This document shows positions 23,567 through 34,856 of a stretch of 64,000 nt of DNA, piece by piece. Location: NCBI GenBank assembly GCA_013368315.1, contig JAACJM010000020.1, positions 620,001 through 684,000 of the forward strand. The letters are read 5' to 3'. This DNA comes from Tetrapyrgos nigripes. Lineage: Eukaryota; Basidiomycota; Agaricomycetes; Agaricales; Campanellaceae. Under the pieces are notes generated by a model, which was not told the origin of the DNA, searched no databases, and saw nothing but the letters and a program-made list of their open reading frames with translations. Numbering within the stretch: the first letter of the stretch is position 1; every line of letters starts with the position of its first letter. The position numbers were made by a program, and so were the translations under genes.

Positions 23567-24088
23567 ATGCAGCATACTTAGTAGATGAGGGAAAAGTGCT
23601 GGATCTAGTAGGGTGACGTGCAAATAAAAATGTAGGTTTAGAGCAGTACGTAGACAAAAATTTTGTTGTATTCTCAGCTGAGCTTATACATATGTATGTA
23701 TGAAATCTTTGCTAGTTTATCGCGACAATTTGCCATATGGATATATCAAACTGAACATCCTGTCAAATGCATGTCTGACTGAAGAGTAAAGGAGGTCATA
23801 TTGCTGCTGCACATACGAATGCCCTCCAGCGCAGCGAATTCGACGATGGGTTATTGCCATCCAGCTCTACTGATTAATCTTCAAGGGCTGAGCAGTACGA
23901 GATGAGATCAAAGAGATACTTGCCATCAGACCAAAAAACGAGAGTTAATTCGCGAGACAATAATTACAACAAGGCTTCAAACATACTATGCGGCATGGGT
24001 GGTGGTACAACTTCAACAAGACATCTCAAATATTATGATCGCAAGAAAAGGAGCTTTGCAATGTCCTTCAAAGTAGCCTATTTAACCT
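23567..24088. other. Intergenic between convergent genes
   Basis: No coding sequence is recognised; it is AT-rich 3' flanking DNA. Confidence 0.5.
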
Positions 24089-25806
24089 CTACCGAGTCTT
24101 CAGAGCCTGGATCCGCTGTTCCAGCTGCTGTATCGTCCAATGAAGCTCAGAAAACCGAGGGAGAAGATTAAGAACGTCCGCCCATCTGTCCTTTTGCCTA
24201 TATCTCTCTCTAGGATCCTTCCGAGCCTCGTAGGGGTCCAAGTCAAGGTACCAATTTTCAAAGTCATGGCAGTCGCATCCTAGGTGTATAAACTCGTCCT
24301 CGTCCTCGTCCGTCATCAACCTGTCTTGAGGTCGGAGAATCTGCCCCAACAAGTACGGCAGGATGCACTCATCCCCTGGTGCAAGAGTCATGCGATAACC
24401 AAGATCCAGCCAAGCCAGATTCGCGATTTGTGGATAGTGGGAACCCAGAGGTAGAGAAGTAGGATCAAAGGCGGAAGTCTCGGACGGTTTGGTGTTAATG
24501 TAGAGTTTCACGGATTCCAGACGGGGGCAAAGACGCGTGAGGACAAAGATTGCCCAAAGGCTGGTCTTTTTCCTGCTCTTCTTGGATTCATTGGAAGGCA
24601 AGTAGAACCATCCGAAGTCGAGGCTTCGCAGCTGGGGCCATGCCTGAGCTATACGTACAACATTGGAGTCCGACGTATTGACAGGATGCACAGAAAGATG
24701 AATGAATGAAACGATACGGTTACACGCAAAGATGCCTTGCGACTCGGAGAAATTGACAGTGCGCTGTTCATCCCGAAAGATGACCGAGCATTTCGTGAGG
24801 GTGGAGATCTGTCCAATGCGGTTAAAGAAAGCTTTGGCGGGAGTGGCTGCATCAATGCAAAGGTCAAGGATACGCAGATGACGGAGGTGAGGTAGAAGAG
24901 GGATAATCGTTTTGGCTTCGGCAACACGGATGGACAAGTCTTCCAGAGACGAGACATGATTCTTTGCCCATGGGTTTTCGCTGGGACACCACCACTCCTG
25001 AGTTCCAGCTTTCGCAGGTTTGTTAAGCGGCCCAAGCTTGGCATAATGGGAGAGCGATCTTTGAACGAGGGGAGGCGGACACGTTCGAGTAACGGGAGAT
25101 GTCGGAGAAGAGTCGCCAACGGCTCGAGGAATTCTTCTTTCGATGAGATGCTGATGTGTCAGGAAATGAGTCTGGGCATCTTGAGCTGTATGGCGACCGT
25201 CAGGTTCTGGAACTGAGATATTTCCAACGGCTGGACGTCTTCATTCTCGAGAAAGGAAAAGTAGAGTTTGCGTACGCCATCATGCATAAACATTTGTGCA
25301 TCGTTCATAAGCTCAAGACAGCCAGAGCTATGGATGTTCAGGCTGTGAAGCTTGGGGAAGAGGAGTAATGACGATCTGACGCGATCGATCTCCTTCAGGA
25401 GGTCAGAAACGTCGTAGCGCTCATAGCTAAGGCTAAGGCAATGGATGCGCTTGGAGTACTTCAGCTCGAACCGACTCCACGCCTCCACAGTGGGGTTCGA
25501 CTTAAAATCCTGTAAATACATTCTTTGAACCACTGCAGGTATCGGGACCGATTATTAAACACCCAGGTATATGATATTGCGGGAGTCAGCCTCAATCTTC
25601 TTCACCGGTGCGAGTAAAAGAGCTAGTTGTGATATCCCGGGATATCCCCAACTTGAAGCGACACTATCATCCACCTTATACCAGATACAGTCAAGCGCTG
25701 CTTCGGACCAACTCTGGCAGACTGTGACACATTTTCTTTGGTCTTTGATGTCCAAATGCTCGAGGATTCGACCCAGTAGCTCCCGGTTTTGCAGAGCAAG
25801 ATGCAT
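24089..25806 (-). pseudogene. F-box/LRR-like gene, copy 1, disabled
   Basis: F-box proteins recruit substrates to SCF ubiquitin ligases. The start at 25806 gives MHLALQNRELLGRILEHLDI, KDQRKCVTVCQSWSEAALDC, a clear F-box. A 51-nt intron (donor GTTTAA) leads to TVEAWSRFELKYSKRIHCLS and LRR-like repeats. Two lesions are visible against the paralog at 56464. First, an in-frame TGA at 25159-25161 interrupts PRLIS*HISISSKEEFLEPL. Second, a one-base indel near 24970-24990 is needed to pass from LRKLELRSGGVPA to ENPWAKNHVSSLEDL. Downstream the frame is again open to the natural end RIQALKTR. The rest of the sequence remains clearly alignable, so the decay is recent. Sequencing errors are an alternative for either lesion but unlikely for both. 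Confidence 0.75.
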
Positions 25807-26180
25807 ATTTGCGAAGAAGAATGAGACAAGGAGGGCAAGAGTACGAGATGGCGCCAACGTTGACGCGTTGACGCGGGAGTAGGAAAGATCCTAACGCGTT
25901 GTTTGTCAACGCTAGTCAGGCTAAACAAGCTTGCTGAGAGTCGCTGCGGCTGTGCAAATTTTCTTCAAGAAATTGCGCTTGTGCTCCTTTCCTTGGCTCG
26001 CACAGACATTCAGCAGAGAAACACCAAAAACAAATGTACTTCAGGTAAGCTATCTATGATACTTGCTGATTGTACACAAAGTCATGGACAACAAGAAACA
26101 AGCTGGCGATTATCGATTATGCCCGACTGCTGGAAACTGCGCGCCCAACATACCAACTGCAACAACACCAAGAAAATAAA
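25807..26180. other. Spacer between the two F-box pseudogenes
   Basis: This lies between the start of copy 1 and the stop of copy 2. No other gene is recognised. Confidence 0.5.
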
Positions 26181-27853
26181 CTACCGGGACCTTTCCAGAG
26201 CAAGGATCTGCTCTTTCTGCTGATGAATCTTCCAATGAAGCTCCGAGAAGCGAGGGAAGAGGTCTTCTACGCTTTTCCGGCTAGCTTTCTGGAAGAGTTT
26301 CTCTCTAGTATCCTCTTCATCTTCCCAACCGTATTCTGCCAGTGAGGCTGGCTCATGGTCAGGTTCAATTGCTTCATAGCAGTCCCAAATGTTAAATTCA
26401 CACTGAGGTCTGAGAATCTGGTCCAACGACGCCATGACGGACTTGTCTGGATCTATGTACCCGCGATAACCCAAATCCATGACTTTGAGATCGGCAGTCT
26501 CTGAGCTTTGGAAGCCTGGAAGTAGAGAAGCCGGATCAAAGGAGGAATCACGATGGCCATGGAAGTTGATGCACAGTCTGAGGCGCTCGAGGCGGGGACA
26601 GAGCCAGGTGAGCACAAAAATGGACGAAATCCTGAGTTTCTTTGAGCTCCTGGTGGGAACAAAATTGTTGGGAATGGGGTGTTTGCACCAACCCAGATCG
26701 AGGCTCTGCAGTCCAGGCCATGCGAGAGCCATCTGCGTGATGTCTGCGTCTGAGACATTGACTGGATGTCCGAAGAGAAGAGTGAATGAGGTGAGGTTCT
26801 TGCACGCAAAGAGGCTTTGTAGCGCATCGAATTCAAGGGTATGAGATTGTTCATTGTGAAAATGAGAGAAAGTTCGTTGACGGTGGAAATCTGGGAAATG
26901 AGTTCAAAGCGTAACTTGCAATCGGCGCTGGTTTTTTCAACGGTGAGCTTAAGAGATGCGGGAGGAGAGGGAACATTGTGTTGCATTCTTCAACATGGAT
27001 CGTCAGGTCCCTGAGACAAGAACGATAATCCTCGGGCCACGAAATTTCAATATGGGAGAATTGTCCACGAGTGAAGCACAAGCTTCGCAGAGCTGTCGAA
27101 CAGCCTAGAGTGGACAGAATGGGCGAGATACCTGGAAAGGATGGAATGCTAACGCTTTTGAGTGAAGGGAGATTCCCTAACAGAGTGGCCATCGGTTCTA
27201 CAAACTCCTCTTTCGATGGGATGTTGAGCGTCAACGACGTGAGTTGGGGAACGTTGGCAATTAAGCTCAGCAAGCTTGTCAAGTCAGGAAGCTTATGACT
27301 AGAATTGGCGTCAATGCTAAGTGTCTGCAGATCATGGTGCATAAAGATGACAGCATCGTTCAAGAGGCTATAATTGAACTGGAGAGTGTGGAGGTTCGGA
27401 AGAATGGGATCCTGGATGAGATTCGGAGTGTTGTGCGACGATGATCGGATACGGTTGATAGCTCTCAGAAGACCAGAAAAGCCATTGAGGGAAGAAGACA
27501 GCTCCAGACGACGTATACGTTTAGAGTACATCAATTTGAATCGTGACCAAGTTTGTTGGTCAGGAAGCGAGCTCAAGTCGAAGATCTGTGAATATCTTGA
27601 GCAAGTACACAAATCAAACGTTGGCATGAACACGAACATATATGGGGTTCCGACTAGAGCCGATTTTTCTAACAGGACCGAAGAGAGCTGCCAGACTCCG
27701 CACTCCTTTGGGGCCCTGGACGTCAAGCCAAAGACGCCCCAGGGCTATCTCTGACCAATTTTTCGATACTTGCGCGCAGCGGCTCTGATCTCCTACTGGT
27801 AGATGGCCAAGTATTTGATCAAGAAGTTTTGCAATGTTCAAGACAGGATGCAT
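26181..27853 (-). pseudogene. F-box/LRR-like gene, copy 2, disabled
   Basis: The start at 27853 gives MHPVLNIAKLLDQILGHLPV, GDQSRCAQVSKNWSEIALGR, an F-box. A 52-nt intron (ATA TAT|GTTCGT...CACAG|ATC) joins to QTWSRFKLMYSKRIRRLELS. Compared with the copy at 56464, two frame changes are needed. One is at about 26945-26970, where a segment equal to CHLRAL is lost after FPLLPHL. The other is at about 26843-26870, in the run encoding ELSLIF/HNEQSHTLEF. Between them and afterwards the reading frames are open and conserved, through QMALAWPGLQSLDLGWCKHP to the end QILALERSR. The two copies sit in tandem on the same strand, 374 bases apart. Confidence 0.75.
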
Positions 27854-28284
27854 GGCTGCAGGTCGACGCGTCGTGAAAGTTGAAGCAAGAGAGCGCTTGT
27901 TTTTATTTGTCAACTTGTGAAGGCGTTGTCCATAATGCTTGCAAAGAACGTCGAGCAAAAATGCAAATAAGACCTAGATGGCTCAAAAACATTGCAAAGT
28001 ACATAGAATACATACTGAATACATCGTATTGATCCTATACTTTCACGTTGTCCGATCCACAGGGTTAAAAAAGCAAGGTAAAAGCGCCGGATAATAGGAT
28101 TTACAACAGGACGTATGTAATGAGTCCCATGAAAAAGGAAATTCGCAGTCATCTTACACCGAGACAAAGAGAACTCATCTTCCGGACCTAGTAACTGAGA
28201 AAGAATGGAATTTCTTCCAGTGACAGTGGTGCATATAATTGAGCCATTTTGTCGACTTTTGCAACCTGCGATTCGGACGCAGAC
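27854..28284. other. Intergenic
   Basis: No coding sequence is recognised between the F-box pseudogene start and the nitronate monooxygenase stop. Confidence 0.5.
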
Positions 28285-29625
28285 TCACACCACATAAGAT
28301 GCTGCAGCTTTCAAGCGATTTTCACAATCTGTGTGGAGCTCCTTGACAATATCCTACGTCCCATACAAAACAGGATACGTGAGCAACAAATACGGAATAT
28401 GGAAGGAAGAGAATGGAGGTAAGCATTTATAAAAGGAGCACTCACAGTAGCAGACTTGACCTCTTTCATCAGCCCAACACCTGTCCCTGCCCATGCCAAG
28501 ATACGAGAACGATCGCCGGTTTTGACAGCTTCTTTGAATTTGACCGTTAGCTCATCAACTGGGACGCCCTGGTCAAAGTCTTTGACGGTGTCTGAAAAGA
28601 AAAATCAAACAAAAGCGCGTTCGTCAGTTCCTCGGTACCACCCTCGTCAAGAGCGTCTTTTGTGCCGCTCAGACTCACCATTCCTCAACGCTCGCCCATC
28701 AACTCCTTTGGGCCAGCCCAACGTCCCTCTGGCAGTATCAAAGGCCATCGTTCTCACAGTGGATGTCTCATTTGCGTCTAATAACGCCTTCTTCTGCGCA
28801 TCGGTATACAAACTCTCTGGCGACAACAGGAAACGTGTACCCAAAACCGCACCAGAGGCGCCGAGAGTAAGCATGGAAGCAACGTGGGCGCCGGTAGCAA
28901 GGCCTCCTGCGGCGACGACTGGGGTAGCGTCGACATGTCCTGGAGAGAGAGAAGGGAGAGAAAGTACAGAAGGAAGGAAGGCTAACAAGGGCGGAGAGTG
29001 GCGAGAACCGTGTCCTCCGGATTCGATGCCTAGAAATGTGGTGCTTAGGACAACGACTAAAATGTTACATAGTAGACAAACGAACCTTGTACGACGAGGA
29101 CATCAACCTTCCACTCTTCCGTAGCAATCCTCGCCTCTTCCAGTGTACTAACTTGCACAAATACAAGCGTCTTCTCTACCTTACCGTGACGGTCATCGTA
29201 TTCTCTCACAAACTTGATCCATCTCTGTAAATCATTCCCACAAGCGAACCAGACAGCTTTGACGTTATTCTGTAGCGCTACAGTGACCAGTTCTTCTGCT
29301 TCTTCCTTTTTACGCTGATCGAGTTGCCAAGCGAGGAAGCCAACGCCAAAAAGAGATTTGTCGAGTTTGTTCGATTCCAGAATAGATCGTGCGAGGGAAA
29401 TTTGAGACTTGAGGGTTTCCACAGTGCCATAGTCTGTAAAACGACATGTTAAAGGGTACTTATCAGAATGGGAAGGCGAGACATACCTGCAGGGACAAAT
29501 CCGAATGCACCTGCAGAGGACACTTGAGCAGCTAGCGCGCCTCCGCCGAAACCACCCATGGGAGGGAGAATCACCGGAGTGCGAATGCCAAGAAGTCGAG
29601 TGAGCTTGCTAGTAATCGTAGCCAT
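28285..29625 (-). CDS. Nitronate monooxygenase (2-nitropropane dioxygenase family), copy 1
   Basis: An FMN-dependent TIM-barrel enzyme that oxidises alkyl nitronates such as propionate 3-nitronate. The ATG at 29625 gives MATITSKLTRLLGIRTPVIL, then PPMGGFGGGALAAQVSSAGA. Further motifs are SLFGVGFLAWQLDQR, GIESGGHG (equivalent to the GGH segment that carries the catalytic histidine in the family) and VVAAGGLATGAHVASMLTLG, the FMN-phosphate loop, then GAVLGTRFLLSPES. Five exons are split by short introns; the last reads DIVKELHTDCENRLKAAASY and stops at TGA 28285-28287. It is full-length and has no lesion. A close paralog lies at 45831-47156 on the other strand, sharing all intron positions that I can see. 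Confidence 0.9.
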
Positions 29626-30031
29626 GAGCACCAGTTCTTGAGGCTTTCAGAGACTTTATAGAAGTTTATAGACCGACTAAACCCGAGTATGAGAGGCGCT
29701 TGGTAAGAACGAGTCAGCAAAACAATAAGCCGGAAGAAAGTTGCACCCTGGAAGTTGAGACGAAAACGGAATACACTTAAGCTTGTTTGGTAACGCGTCT
29801 TCAAATTCCAGGATTTAAGAACACCCATATGCATCCAGCTTCTAAGAAAGATGACAACCTAAAAAAAGATACTAAATTGCTCGAAAACAGTGGAGAGGAC
29901 AAGTCGCAGATATACAGTCAAGAGGACTAGGTATACAAGGCGACGAGCTGGAGAGAACAGTTTTACAATGGAGTACGACGTGATGAGTCCATCAAAGGAT
30001 TTTTGAAAGCAAACCTAGGTAACTGGCACTT
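29626..30031. other. Upstream region of nitronate monooxygenase copy 1
   Basis: No coding signal was seen other than the relic just beyond it at 30032-30117. Confidence 0.4.
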
Positions 30032-30117
30032 TTAACAGACAACAGTGGTAACAGGGGGAATGATAGAGGTGACTGCAGGAATAACAGTAGTGCTCGGAGA
30101 AACGACGGTGGTGACTA
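30032..30117 (-). pseudogene. Relic of the Thr/Val-rich lectin tail
   Basis: On the minus strand this reads VTTVVSPSTTVIPAVTSIIP then PVTTVVC and stop. It matches the extreme C-terminus of the lectin gene at 61028 (TTVIPAVTTVIPAVTTTVC and stop), including the terminal Cys-stop. No signal peptide or lectin domain lies upstream (up to 31 kb), so only the 3' end remains. It sits between SDE2 and nitronate monooxygenase copy 1, on the same strand as both. Confidence 0.7.
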
Positions 30118-30208
30118 GTAATAACATCCTATTAACCTGAAAACACCTAGTCAAACATACACATCATACTATAGATACAATCATAAGGAAAGCACACCCT
30201 CAAGAGCA

Positions 30209-31086
30209 TCAAGAACCAATAGCTTCCGCAGAAGTAGAAGGAGCAGCCGGAGTTTCCTTTGCGACCTCCTTAGCTGCTGCTGTTGACGGCTCCTTCTCCT
30301 CAGACGCAGCAGGAGTTGAAGTTGGAGACAACTTGGCCTTCTTTTTCTTTTTCAGAAGTGCTGAAGAACAAGTCAGTCAAACGTGAAAAGCATATATATG
30401 CGCAAAGACTCACCAGCAGACACAGCACTCTTCACGCCATCCACCAGCTCCCGACTTTGTTCCAGATACTCTGTATCGTCAAAACGATGCTTCGTCCCAG
30501 CCAATTTAGGTGGTTCAGAAGAGTCGACGGCCTTCGAAGAACCTGCATCTGAAGAGGGTGTAATTCCGAGTTTACGTTCCAAGGCTTCCAATTTGGCTTT
30601 CTGAGCTTCAGCTTTGGCAGCGACACGTTCAGGTTCGGTTTCAAGGTAGGCTGCTAATCTGTGTAAGAGAGTCAGTTAGTCTAGAAGAGAAGAAATCAGA
30701 GATGATATAACATACTTTTTCGCCTCCTTAATGGTGCTCAGCCTCCGTCCATTCAAGTCCCGGCACGAATCGTTGTTGCTTGTCTTCTGACTACTCATTC
30801 GTCCACCAGCTGCACGCAGCTGAGAGCCGAAACCTCCTTTTCCGCCAAGAAGCCGGGGCGAGAGTCTGAGAGAGACTAGACTTTCATGTTCGTCGCAAAG
30901 AGAGCCGATGGGAGTGTTTTCGTCTACCAAGCCCGAGTGCGGAGAAAGAACGAGACTGGTGGTTGGCAGAGAAGAAAATTTGGCATTGAGAAGAGGAAGA
31001 ACTGAAGAGAATGGGGTTTCCGAGGGAACAGCGAGGGAAAGCGTCGAGAAAGGAGAGAAAGTGGAGACGAGGAGATTTGTGAACAT
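30209..31086 (-). CDS. SDE2: SDE2-like splicing/genome stability factor
   Basis: Sde2 is made as a ubiquitin-like precursor that is cut after a GG-KGG site, and the C-terminal part joins the spliceosome. The start at 31086 (MFTNLLVSTFSPFSTLSLAV) begins the ubiquitin-like fold; an upstream in-frame ATG at 31155 would add 23 residues and is less likely. The cleavage site is clearly present: RLLGGKGGFGSQLRAAGGRM, followed by the conserved NNDSCRDLNGRRLSTIKEAK. After introns come LAAYLETEPERVAAKAEAQK and HRFDDTEYLEQSRELVDGVK, both family signatures, then a Lys-rich and Ala/Glu-rich tail ending at TGA 30209-30211. It is divergent from KIN17, with 110 bases between starts. Confidence 0.88.
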
Positions 31087-31196
31087 GGTGGTTTGGAAGC
31101 AATGAAAGTAAGTTGCCAAATTAGTCATTTGCACAGCTCTTGATCTGACTGTCATCTCGCTAATTCTTCCCTCTCTTTCTGACTGCTACTACCACT

Positions 31197-32303
31197 ATGC
31201 CTCGTGCTGAAGGTACTTTACATCTGTTCTATCATGGTTCAAACATACTGACTCTTTGGTTTATACTAGTCGGAACTCCCAAATATGTCGCCAACCAAAT
31301 GAAGTCCAAGGGACTTCAGCGTCTCCGATGGTACTGCCAGGTCTGCGAGAAGCAATGTCGAGACGAAAACGGCTTCAAATGCCATGCTGCTTCGGAGGCT
31401 CATCTTCGTCAGATGCTCGTCGTTGGAGAACATGCGGGGAAACACATCAGCAACTTTTCATCAGAGTTTCAGTCGACTTTTGTGCAACTGTTATCCCGGA
31501 GGTGCGTAGCTCTTTTCTCCGGACCGTCTCGAAGACTCAAACACATACAGGTTTGGCACCAAACGAGTTAGAGCCAACCAAGTCTATCAGGAATACATTG
31601 CAGACAAACACCACCTTCACATGAATGCCACTCGTTGGGTCACTCTCACTGAGTTTATCAAGCATCTTGGTCGGACAGGTGTTTGCAGAGTAGATGAGAC
31701 AGAGAAAGGCTGGTTTATTGCTTGGATTGACAACAGTCCAAAGGCTTTGGCTAAGCAGGTACGTTGGTGCTCCATATCTTCCCATTTTCGTGGTTTGCTG
31801 ACTTTTGCCTCCAGGAAGCATCCCTGAAGAAAGAGCGTGCGACAACCTCGGATGAACAACGTGAACGCAATCTCATCGCCGAGCAAATTGAGCGTGCCAA
31901 AGCTGAGGCTGAGCAGCAAGCTGGGCCTTCACGTTCTTCGGACTCTCCTCCAGCAGAAGAAGGGCTGAAGCGAGATGAGGGAGAGAAGGTCGTTTTCTCC
32001 TTCTCCGCTAAACCTGCTGCTGCTTCCGAGTCAGCGGAAGCTTCAACCTTGACAACAGAGTCGAAACCCATTGGTCTGAAGATGAACCCGCTGAAGCCCA
32101 CGGCAAATCCTCTTAAGGCAAATCCTCTCAAGGCGAACCCGTTGAAGCGACCCAACGTCTTCAAGACTGGTTCTGCCACTGCGTCGACGTCTGGTGAGAC
32201 AGAGAGCAAGAAACGTCCTGCTCCGATGTCTGCAGCAGAACGCCTGATTCTCGAGGACCAGGAACGGAAAAAGCGGCGAATGGATCGGGAATCTTTGGCA
32301 TGA
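31197..32303 (+). CDS. KIN17 DNA/RNA-binding protein
   Basis: KIN17 is a nuclear zinc-finger protein acting in pre-mRNA splicing and DNA replication/repair. Exon 1 is only MPRAE; the intron (about 31213-31269) joins it to VGTPKYVANQMKSKGLQRLR. The C2H2-type finger follows: WYCQVCEKQCRDENGFKCHA. The winged-helix region reads FVQLLSRRFGTKRVRANQVY, QEYIADKHHLHMNATRWVTL, TEFIKHLGRTGVCRVDETEK and GWFIAWIDNSPKALAKQ. The C-terminal part is a charged coil (ERATTSDEQRERNLIAEQIE) with three NPLKA/NPLKR repeats near 32085-32150. The last half has no KOW domain, as usual in fungal copies. Spliced length is about 300 residues. It shares a short bidirectional promoter with SDE2. Confidence 0.9.
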
Positions 32304-32519
32304 GGATTGCTTGGGTGCTTGTGGACGTTGTATCGATAATACTTATACATTACTTGTAACTCGTCTCGCAGAATATCAGAGGAATTTTGGCTGTAATCTT
32401 AGTCTAAGTCTAGGTCTGAATGAATAAGCCCGGCATTGCCATACGTCATCTTCTGTGTTCGTCGAGGACGTCGTTGACGCCGGCCTCCTCAATCTTCTTG
32501 CGGTCGACTTGCGACCATC

Positions 32520-34081
32520 ATGGTCTTACAGATACTGTTCTCACTTCCTGACCGCTTTCCAGAGGCCTACGACTTCATCTCCTCTTACCTCCCTTACATT
32601 CTTGCCACCTCAATCGCACTATACACCATTTATCTATATTCTCAAGGTCGAACTACAACTCGAGAACGCGACCTCCATGCGCGTAAATTCCTTCTTACAG
32701 GCGGATTCACTCCAACGGGACTCACTGTGCTCAAAGCACTTGCAGAGAGAGGAGCTCATATTATTGCTCTCACGTCCAATAATTCTGCTGGCGGAATAGA
32801 CGACCCACGTATTCAACTCGTCGTTGATGTCTTACGGAGTACGACCTCGAATGAACAGATCTACGCAGAAGAATGCGACCTTACTTCACCAGGATCAATA
32901 GAGGCTTTCTGCACGCAATTTCTCAAAGGAGAGGAGAAGAGGCTGGATGGAGTCGTGTTCATGCATGAGTATGCACATGTAGGGGTTTTGCCGTCTTTCC
33001 TCTCGAGAAAATCTGTAGAGAGTGAAAGGAAGAAGGAACAGCTCACTCGAGACATATCCTCCCTATCCACATTCCTTCTGACCACGCTCCTTCTCCCGTC
33101 TCTACTCACGGCACCTGTCGAGCGAGATATTCGCATCATAAACGTCGTCAACAGATTTTATGCCGCTGCAGCAGGGCCAGTGTTTGACCCAAACTTCGAG
33201 TCGTTCTCCCTTCCCGAATCTTCAGAATCCTCTTCATCCAAGACGAAGTCTTCCCCTAATCACAGCATATTCCTTTCGGAAGGTCTACGGTCTCTCCGGA
33301 CTATTCTCTTGACGCGTCATCTCCAACGTATCCTCGACGCCCTCCCCTCAGCCCAGGTTCCTAAAGCTACGACCTCTGCCAGTGCAGTGCCTGTTGTGTC
33401 TGCAAAGTCACAAAAGAGCAACATTGTAGCAGTCACTGTATCACCTGGTATCAGTCGGGTGGATACAGTCAGTAGGATGTTGGGTGCTGATTGGGCTGTG
33501 GGTTCATCATTTTCGGTGCTGGGATTATTACTGTAAGTCTTTTCCTTCTACCTTTACAATAGGAGCAAGTAGACTAATAATGAGAACAAAGGTATCTCTC
33601 CCTTCTCTTACCCCTCCGAATCTTCACCAAATCTCCCGTCTCCTCGATACGAACCATTTTACACGCGTTGTTCCTTCCTACGCCATTCAAAACCGTTTTT
33701 TCCACCTCCACTTCTTCATCCGTTCCATCTTCATCGTCAACACCATCGGATACCTCAGAAGCTGCCAGCCCTGATTTCTCACCCATTGAAGTTCTCAAAC
33801 CTGGCGCTCTCTACGCTGAATGTGCTGTCCTTCACCTCAACATACCCATTCCCAAAGACAAGCAGGCAAGCAGCACATCCATATCTGAGAAGAAAACTCC
33901 TGGCCATGGGAAAGAGAAGGAGGAAGAGACGATGGATCTTCCCGATGATAGGGAATATGGAGGAGAGGAAGTCGGGAGGAAAGTATGGGAGGCGTACGAA
34001 GGAGCTCTCAAGGTGTGGCAAGGATTGGCGAAAGCTTCAGAAAAAGAAGAGGTCAAGCACGAGGAGCCGAAGCAAACATAG
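32520..34081 (+). CDS. SDR-like (short-chain dehydrogenase fold) membrane-anchored protein
   Basis: Two exons encode about 490 residues. An N-terminal TM helix (YILATSIALYTIYLYSQG) precedes a Rossmann-type start KFLLTGGFTPTGLTVLKALA, with the glycine pattern TGGxxxxG typical of SDRs. The following AERGAHIIALTS and DGVVFMHEYAHVG match the second and fourth strands. The stretch where the catalytic YxxxK should be reads NRFYAAAAGPVF and lacks the lysine at the proper spacing. The second exon (from about 33594) begins YLSLLLPLRIFTKSPVSS, a further hydrophobic segment, and ends in a Lys/Glu tail. It may be related to fungal Env9-like proteins of lipid droplets, but this is inference. Confidence 0.6.
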
Positions 34082-34856
34082 GGTTTGGAGCATGAGCATC
34101 AATGACTCGAAGTGCGACATCGTCGTTCCGCCATCCCACCATCTGCTTCTCTGGGTTTTGTTCCACGCCGCACCTGTTCAACGGTGACAGCAGAATCTCT
34201 CGGTACCGACTGCGGTTTGGATTGCCTGTAGTACCATTGCTGGCATTGGTTGTCGTCATCCCTTGAAACTTCGCCCTGAACCGCACATAATGCGTTTATC
34301 CGCTCCGTAATTCTCCTGTATCCAGTACTCCTTAATAGCTGCCGATCCATGTCGTCTGCCCTTAATTGTACGCCGCGCGAGTGCTTCGCCTAATTTCATG
34401 TGCTACGATGAGCAAAAATTCCGTCTATGACGTCTATATCACAGGCTGTTCTTTTGCTCCGGACGATTGGAAACAATGCACTCCAGCCTCAGCCTGAGAC
34501 AGTCCTAGACAGTCTCCCATCTCAGCCTCTATCTCGCAACTCAATTGATGTTGATGCTGGTTGATGAGTGGCAACTACGCCATTCAGTCACCTACATCAC
34601 CATCTTGACAGTTCCGGAAAAATGAGCTACTGACCTCTTTCCATGTCGTATTGCTCCGAGATGTGGTAAATTGATCCTTGATTGGACTCAAAAGAGTTGC
34701 TACCTCAACCTGGTAAGCACCACGGTCACCTAGAGAAGGATAATGATAGGTTTGATCTCCTCATCAGAGATATAAGTGCTGTGTTCGTGATATGGTTGAA
34801 ATACGTATGAACCCTACGGGCACCCACGCGAGGCTGGCTTCCCTCCCCAGCTTGCG
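34082..34856. other. Intergenic before the pheromone receptor
   Basis: I looked for a short open frame ending in a CaaX box (pheromone precursor) and saw none on either strand. No other coding sequence was recognised. Confidence 0.4.
34771..34777 (+). promoter_or_regulatory. TATA-like element upstream of the STE3 receptor
   Basis: TATAAGT lies 80 bases before the ATG at 34857. Confidence 0.3.
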
